Shown piece by piece: positions 6,337 through 9,611 of a DNA stretch of 9,611 nucleotides; within the stretch, counting starts at the first letter, position 1; each line of letters starts with the position of its first letter. Below the pieces are notes generated by a model. The model was not told where the DNA came from and did no database searches. It saw nothing but the letters and a program-made list of their open reading frames with translations. Source of the DNA: Deltaproteobacteria bacterium (GTDB lineage: Bacteria > Desulfobacterota > Desulfobacteria > Desulfobacterales > JAFDCJ01); the NCBI GenBank assembly GCA_024277475.1, contig JAJRVC010000480.1, positions 1 to 9,611 on the forward strand. The letters run 5' to 3'. Made by a program: the position numbers and the translations under genes.

Positions 6337-7209
6337 ATGAATTATATTCTACACATCATCATAATGATTAACATATACATCATCCTGACGGTCAGCACCA
6401 ATTTACTGGTGGGGATGGCAAATTTGCTATCTATTGGCCAGGCGGCATTTTATGGAATCGGCGCCTACATTGCCGTATTTGCCTTAATGGTTTTGAAACT
6501 CCCTTTAATTCCCACCCTCATCTTAGTAATGGTTGTAACCGGATTGCTAAGCCTGCTCATTGCTTATCCTTCCCTGCGTTTAAAAGGGGATTATTTTGTT
6601 TTGGCAACATTAGGATTTCAATTGATCGTTTTCACTATTTTATACAATTGGGTTGACCTTACCCGGGGACCCTATGGCATTCCGGGAATTCCTGCGCCTA
6701 AGCTGTTTGGAATAATACCGGTTTCCGGTCTAATTCCCTTCTTCATCCTCAGTTCCATACTGGCGGCAATGGTGATCTTTCTTTTTTATAAATTGGTGCA
6801 TTCCCCCTTCGGCAGAGTATTAAAAGGCATCCGGGATGATGAAATTGCGGTATTATCGTTAGGAAGAAATGTCACCGCTTTTAAAATATGGACATTTACC
6901 ATTTCCAGTGCTTTTATTGGGATTGCAGGAATGCTATATGCTACTTACGTTACCTATATAGATCCAACCAGCTTTAATCTGGATGAAGCCATCTTTATTC
7001 TGGCGGCTTTGTTGATAGGCGGCGCCGGCAACATAAAAGGACCTGTAGTTGGCTCGGTTTTTGTGGTTGTTCTTCCCGAGTTGCTGCGGTTCGTGGGGTT
7101 TCCGGACAGCGTGGCGGCAAATTTAAGGCAGATTGTTTATGGCATGGCTCTGATAATTCTAATGAGGTACCGTCCCCAGGGGCTGGCCGGCGAATACATG
7201 ATGAAATAA
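6337..7209 (+). CDS. livM: Branched-chain-type ABC transporter permease (LivM family)
   Basis: A 290-aa inner-membrane permease, partner of the LivH-like protein. It carries the usual LivM signatures: NLLVGMANLLSIGQAAFYGIGAY (about 22-44), RLKGDYFVLATLGF (81-94), TRGPYGIPGIP (109-119), the coupling loop GRVLKGIRDDEIAVLSLG (159-176) and the closing RPQGLAGEY (279-287). About eight to nine hydrophobic segments are visible, and the length is normal. Unlike LivH, its signatures are close to canonical. The ribosome site is weak (AGG 9 nt upstream), so its translation may depend on coupling with livH. The livG start lies one base after the stop. HAAT permeases of this kind work with two different ATPases and a periplasmic binding protein; the latter is not in the window. 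Confidence 0.93.
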   Translation: MNYILHIIIMINIYIILTVSTNLLVGMANLLSIGQAAFYGIGAYIAVFALMVLKLPLIPTLILVMVVTGLLSLLIAYPSLRLKGDYFVLATLGFQLIVFTILYNWVDLTRGPYGIPGIPAPKLFGIIPVSGLIPFFILSSILAAMVIFLFYKLVHSPFGRVLKGIRDDEIAVLSLGRNVTAFKIWTFTISSAFIGIAGMLYATYVTYIDPTSFNLDEAIFILAALLIGGAGNIKGPVVGSVFVVVLPELLRFVGFPDSVAANLRQIVYGMALIILMRYRPQGLAGEYMMK

Positions 7210-7210
7210 C

Positions 7211-8041
7211 ATGAATGACTTTATCTTAGAACTCGATGGCATCACCAAGAGCTTTGTACGCAATATTATCAATGTGCGCGGTGAAGAAGTGGATGAGCGG
7301 TTTTTTATTATCGATGATCTGGATCTAATGATCCCTCGCGGCAAGATAACCGCCCTGATCGGCGGCAACGGCGCCGGGAAGACCACTCTTTTTAATATCA
7401 TTTCCCGCTTTCTGGAAGCCGACGCCGGGGAAATACTCTATTACAGAAATGGAGATTCACGCCCTTTGCAAAAACTGCCTCCTTACCAGGTAACCAGGTT
7501 GGGCATCGGGCGGTTGTTCCAGGATAGCCACATCTTCCCGGAGATGAGTGTATTGGATAATATGCTCCTGGCAGATGAGAATGATTTCGGGGAGACTCCC
7601 TTTATTTCGCTTTTTAAACGAAACCGGAATAACGCCATTGAAAAAGCAAGGACTGAGAAAGCCCGAAGTATATTTATTGATTTTTTCGGCAAAAATAATC
7701 CCTTCTGGGAGAAGAGAAACCAGCCATCCGGATCTCTTTCCTACGGTCAGCAGCGTTTGTTGGGCTTAGCCCGGCTGTTTATGGGAAAATATGACCTGGT
7801 ATTACTTGACGAGCCGACAGCCGGAGTCAATCCACAAATTATCAGGCAGACGATGGATATTATCCGCCGTATGGTGACAGAAAAGAAAATGACCGTTTTT
7901 CTGATTGAACACAATATGAAGGTGGTGTTGGATGTAGCTGATTTTTGTAGTTTTATGAGCCATGGAAAGATTACCGCTTTTGGCACCCCGGAGGATGTAA
8001 TCGGCAATGATGAAGTGCGGCGAACCTATTTAGGAGTCTGA
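7211..8041 (+). CDS. livG: Branched-chain-type ABC transporter ATP-binding protein (LivG family)
   Basis: A 276-aa cytoplasmic ATPase that powers the LivH/LivM-like permease pair. It has Walker A GGNGAGKTT (51-59), Q-loop Gln104 (RLFQDSHIFP), ABC signature LSYGQ (176-180, the LivG variant of LSGGQ), Walker B LVLLDEP (196-202) with catalytic Glu201, and switch His234 (LIEHN). All catalytic residues are present. The first strand-loop (about 18-33, NIINVRGEEVDERFF) is longer than in typical LivG. The region between Q-loop and signature is also rather long and charged. Translation is coupled to livM (one-base gap, no separate ribosome site). The TGA stop is also the first bases of the left copy of a repeat that edges the inserted block, so livF no longer follows directly as it usually would. 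Confidence 0.93.
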   Translation: MNDFILELDGITKSFVRNIINVRGEEVDERFFIIDDLDLMIPRGKITALIGGNGAGKTTLFNIISRFLEADAGEILYYRNGDSRPLQKLPPYQVTRLGIGRLFQDSHIFPEMSVLDNMLLADENDFGETPFISLFKRNRNNAIEKARTEKARSIFIDFFGKNNPFWEKRNQPSGSLSYGQQRLLGLARLFMGKYDLVLLDEPTAGVNPQIIRQTMDIIRRMVTEKKMTVFLIEHNMKVVLDVADFCSFMSHGKITAFGTPEDVIGNDEVRRTYLGV

Positions 8042-8075
8042 AATTTGCCACAGACTTGCGCAGACTGGGAGGAAA
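8039..8075 (+). repeat. Dispersed repeat, left copy (TTTGCCACAGAC type)
   Basis: TGAAAT-TTGCCACAGACT followed by GCGCAGACTGG aligns with a second copy at 8664-8700. The two share TGAAA, a perfect 12-bp TTGCCACAGACT core and a diverged purine-rich tail. The copy begins at the livG stop codon. Its core recurs inverted at 9086-9096. Confidence 0.6.
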
Positions 8076-8179
8076 AGACGAAGTGTTTTACGCTTTTGTT
8101 TTGCAGCATTTTATTAAGTTATAGGGTGTTGAAAATTTGTGGATTAAATTTTAACGAATAAATCAGGATGGGGAATTTT

Positions 8180-8404
8180 ATGAAGCAAATTAAAATTATT
8201 GTCGAGAAACATTCTGACGGTTATGTAGCTTATCCTCTAGGGATCAAAGGCGTCGTGGTCGGTCAGGGAGATACGTATGAGGAAGCGCTTGCGGATTTAA
8301 AATCTGCCATTCGTTTTCACATCGAAAGCTTTGGGGAGGATATACTTGACATTGATCCCCCGGTGCTTGAAGCATTTGTGGCCGAAGCAGGTATAGATAT
8401 CTGA
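8180..8404 (+). CDS. hicB: HicB-family antitoxin, short form
   Basis: A 74-aa predicted antitoxin that binds and neutralises the HicA ribonuclease encoded next. The pattern KIIVEKHSDGYVAYPLG...GVVVGQGDTYEEALADLKSAIRFHIESFGED is the HicB partial RNase H-like fold, followed by an acidic tail (DILDIDPPVLEAFVAE). Family members commonly begin right at MKxIKIIVEK. The ATG at 8180 is therefore preferred over one at 8168, and a GGGGA element sits about 5 nt before it. No helix-turn-helix or ribbon-helix-helix domain follows, so it is a short form that may not bind DNA itself. Its stop overlaps the hicA start (TGATG), which gives tight coupling with the antitoxin made first. Confidence 0.9.
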   Translation: MKQIKIIVEKHSDGYVAYPLGIKGVVVGQGDTYEEALADLKSAIRFHIESFGEDILDIDPPVLEAFVAEAGIDI

Positions 8405-8643
8405 TGGCAAAATTTCCTGTAGACGCCCCTAAACAGAGGGTAATAAAAGCGTTGGAGATATTGGGTTTTCGAATGGTCCGGGAAAAAGAGCATATATCTT
8501 TAGTGCGGGAAAATCCTGATGGTAGCAGAACCCCGTTGACCATGCCTAATCATCGTAAAATAAAAGCTTCAACATTAAGAACAATTTGTTCGCAAGCGGG
8601 GATTTCCAGAAACGAATTTTTAGAAGCTTACAAGAAAACATAG
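8404..8643 (+). CDS. hicA: HicA-family mRNA interferase toxin
   Basis: A 79-aa predicted toxin of the HicA family, small double-stranded-RNA-binding-like ribonucleases that cleave mRNA and halt growth when free of HicB. Visible family features are KALEILGFRMVREKEHISLVREN (15-37), with His30 at the conserved active-site position, and TPLTMPNHRKIKASTLRTICSQAGIS (43-68). The length is normal and nothing is truncated, so it is probably active. It overlaps hicB by one base. The order hicB-hicA is the reverse of the E. coli locus but common elsewhere. No promoter of its own is evident. It lies within the transporter operon on the same strand and could be transcribed from there as well as from a local promoter. 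Confidence 0.92.
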   Translation: MAKFPVDAPKQRVIKALEILGFRMVREKEHISLVRENPDGSRTPLTMPNHRKIKASTLRTICSQAGISRNEFLEAYKKT

Positions 8644-8663
8644 TTGAAAGCCGAATAGGGGGC

Positions 8664-8700
8664 TGAAACTTGCCACAGACTGGCTCAGAACCGAAGAAAG
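8664..8700 (+). repeat. Dispersed repeat, second direct copy
   Basis: TGAAAC-TTGCCACAGACT is followed by GGCTCAGAACCG. It matches the copy at 8039-8075 at the start, through the 12-bp core and partly in the tail, 625 bp downstream. It lies 20 nt after hicA and reads into the N-terminus of the GxxExxY frame. Confidence 0.6.
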
Positions 8701-9069
8701 AGTCAAATTTCTTATATGAAGAATTAACGCATAAGATAATTGGTCGTTTTCATAGGGTCGCATGACGAATTAGGCGCCGGATTTCTTGAATCTGTTTATG
8801 AAAAAGCATTGATGATTGAACTTCAAGCTGTTGGTTTACATGCGGAAAATCAGAAATGTATTGATGTTTTTTACAAAGATTAATTAATATGGGAGTTCAA
8901 GGCAGATATTGTGGTTGAAGATAAGATAATTATAGAAATAAAAGCTCTGAGCAAATTAAATAATCAACATGAGGCTCAACTTATCAATTACTTAAAGGCT
9001 ACAAAGATGAAGATTGGCCTCCTGGTTAATTTTGGCGAAAAACTGGAATTTAAAAGAAGAATCTACTAA
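8670..9069 (+). pseudogene. Decayed GxxExxY (PDDEXK_3) protein gene
   Basis: The remains encode a protein of about 130 residues of the GxxExxY family, which has a PDDEXK nuclease-like fold and no settled role. A first frame (possible TTG at 8670) reads LYEELTHKIIGRFHRV. One extra base near 8757-8760 then shifts to the next frame, HDELGAGFLESVYEKAL, with the name motif G-FL-E-SV-Y intact. A TAA at 8881-8883 interrupts YKD-stop-LIWEFKADIVVED, where relatives usually have a polar residue and then GEF; CAA to TAA is the likely change. The frame continues through the ADIVVE Asp and the EIKA motif, then HEAQLINYLKA and LLVNFG, ending at FKRRIY and a TAA. The PDDEXK acidic residues are still readable, so decay is recent. 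Two independent lesions make it a pseudogene unless there are sequencing errors. Confidence 0.85.
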
Positions 9070-9085
9070 AATTGGTCAGTGTAAC

Positions 9086-9096
9086 TCTGTGGCAAA
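9086..9096 (-). repeat. Inverted copy of the TTTGCCACAGA repeat
   Basis: TCTGTGGCAAA on the plus strand is the exact complement of 8044-8054. It sits 3 nt before the livF ATG, where a ribosome site would be expected, and marks the right edge of the inserted block. Confidence 0.55.
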
Positions 9097-9099
9097 ACC

Positions 9100-9611
9100 A
9101 TGCTAAAACTCGAAAACATAACCGCCGGTTACCAAAAGCACAACCCCATCCTGAAAGGTGTAAACCTGACTGTTAGCGAAAACGAGGTGGTGGCTATTGT
9201 AGGGCAAAATGGCGCCGGAAAATCTACCCTGGCAAAAGCAATTGTGAATATGCTGCCCTATATCTCCGGCAATATTTATTTTAACGGTGAATTATTGAAC
9301 GGAAAATCTACCCGGGAGATAATTAATAAAGGTATTACTTTCTTCCTGCAGGGCGGGCGGATATTCCCTCACTTAACGGTCGAGGAGAATCTCACTTTTG
9401 CCGGTATCGGGCTGCCCAAATCCGAACTGAACCAACGAAAGGAAGAAGTAAAGTCTTATTTTGACTTTTTTAAAAAGTCCCAAAACGGTAGATTGAACCT
9501 GGAAGCCTCTTACCTGAGCGGGGGAGAGCAGCACCAGTTAGCATTGGCAATGGTGATGATGAAGAAGCCGAGGTTGTTGATTTTGGATGAGCCCTCGGCG
9601 GGGCTGTCGCC
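9100..9611 (+). CDS. livF: Branched-chain-type ABC transporter ATP-binding protein (LivF family), 3' end cut off
   Basis: 170 complete codons are visible of a protein that should reach about 235 residues; the window ends inside the frame. It is the second ATPase of the transporter. It begins MLKLENITAGYQKHNPILKG and has Walker A GQNGAGKST (35-43), Q-loop Gln84 (FFLQGGRIFP, where typical LivF has a VPEGR-like string), ABC signature LSGGE (139-143) and Walker B LLILDEP (159-165) with Glu164. It ends at SAGLSP. All catalytic residues in the visible part are intact. There is no clear ribosome site before the ATG at 9100; the inverted repeat copy occupies that place, so the insertion may have lowered its expression. 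The normal partner livG lies 1,058 bp upstream on the same strand. Confidence 0.92.
   Translation, partial: MLKLENITAGYQKHNPILKGVNLTVSENEVVAIVGQNGAGKSTLAKAIVNMLPYISGNIYFNGELLNGKSTREIINKGITFFLQGGRIFPHLTVEENLTFAGIGLPKSELNQRKEEVKSYFDFFKKSQNGRLNLEASYLSGGEQHQLALAMVMMKKPRLLILDEPSAGLS

Larger units (their letters stand above)
8042..9099 (+). other. Accessory insertion block splitting livG and livF
   Basis: A stretch of about 1.06 kb carries hicBA and a decayed GxxExxY gene between livG and livF, which are usually adjacent. Its outer edges bear the same 11-bp sequence in opposite orientation: TTTGCCACAGA at 8044-8054 and its complement TCTGTGGCAAA at 9086-9096. A direct copy sits between hicA and the pseudogene. 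No transposase or target duplication was seen, so the mode of entry is unknown and the boundaries are inferred. The 138 nt before hicB hold no recognised gene. Confidence 0.5.

Noticed and set aside
8100..8160. Sigma-70 promoter for hicBA (TTGCAG or TTGAAA boxes)
   Set aside because: Possible -35 boxes exist, but no -10 box at proper spacing is convincing in this AT-rich stretch.
1..9611. CRISPR arrays, tRNA or rRNA genes
   Set aside because: No regularly spaced repeats, cloverleaf-like sequence or rRNA-like stretch was seen.

Overview
The window reads as part of the chromosome of a Gram-negative bacterium. It encodes periplasmic and outer-membrane-type proteins with signal peptides, one clear lipoprotein, and an M23/LytM peptidase fused to envelope modules. 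The style (PEGA and NHL-repeat proteins, CsgG/FlgO-like lipoproteins, a free-standing receiver protein, HicBA and GxxExxY genes) would fit a Calditrichota/KSB1-like or other FCB-adjacent lineage. That placement is a guess; no rRNA or other phylogenetic marker is present.

Region 1 (74-4114) is a tight four-gene plus-strand operon with gaps of 10-18 nt. It encodes an M23 peptidase-PEGA-membrane protein, a secreted CsgG/FlgO-like protein with a C-terminal beta-sandwich-like extension, a small CsgG/FlgO-like lipoprotein, and a six-bladed NHL propeller that is probably membrane-anchored. Together they look like an envelope or peptidoglycan module, but I recognise no named system.

Region 2 (4115-5066) is AT-rich and regulatory. 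It holds a 76-bp inverted-repeat-bounded relic, a very good sigma-54 (-24/-12) promoter, a small membrane-protein gene with a strong ribosome site and TTG start but an in-frame TGA, and a strong hairpin terminator. After these come an inverted-repeat operator candidate and a second GG-N10-GC sigma-54-like site.

Region 3 (5067-8041 and 9100-9611) is a branched-chain-amino-acid-type (HAAT family) ABC transporter operon headed by a single-domain response regulator: receiver, livH, livM, livG, and livF, which is cut off by the window end. No periplasmic binding protein lies in the window. The permeases and ATPases carry all core motifs, but LivH is divergent in its first signature, so the substrate should not be assumed to be leucine.

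Region 4 (8042-9099) is a roughly 1.06-kb block splitting livG from livF. It contains a short hicBA toxin-antitoxin pair and a decayed GxxExxY (PDDEXK_3) gene with one frameshift and one nonsense codon. The block is edged by inverted copies of an 11-bp sequence (TTTGCCACAGA), and a second direct copy lies between hicA and the pseudogene. It looks like an accessory insertion into the transporter operon.
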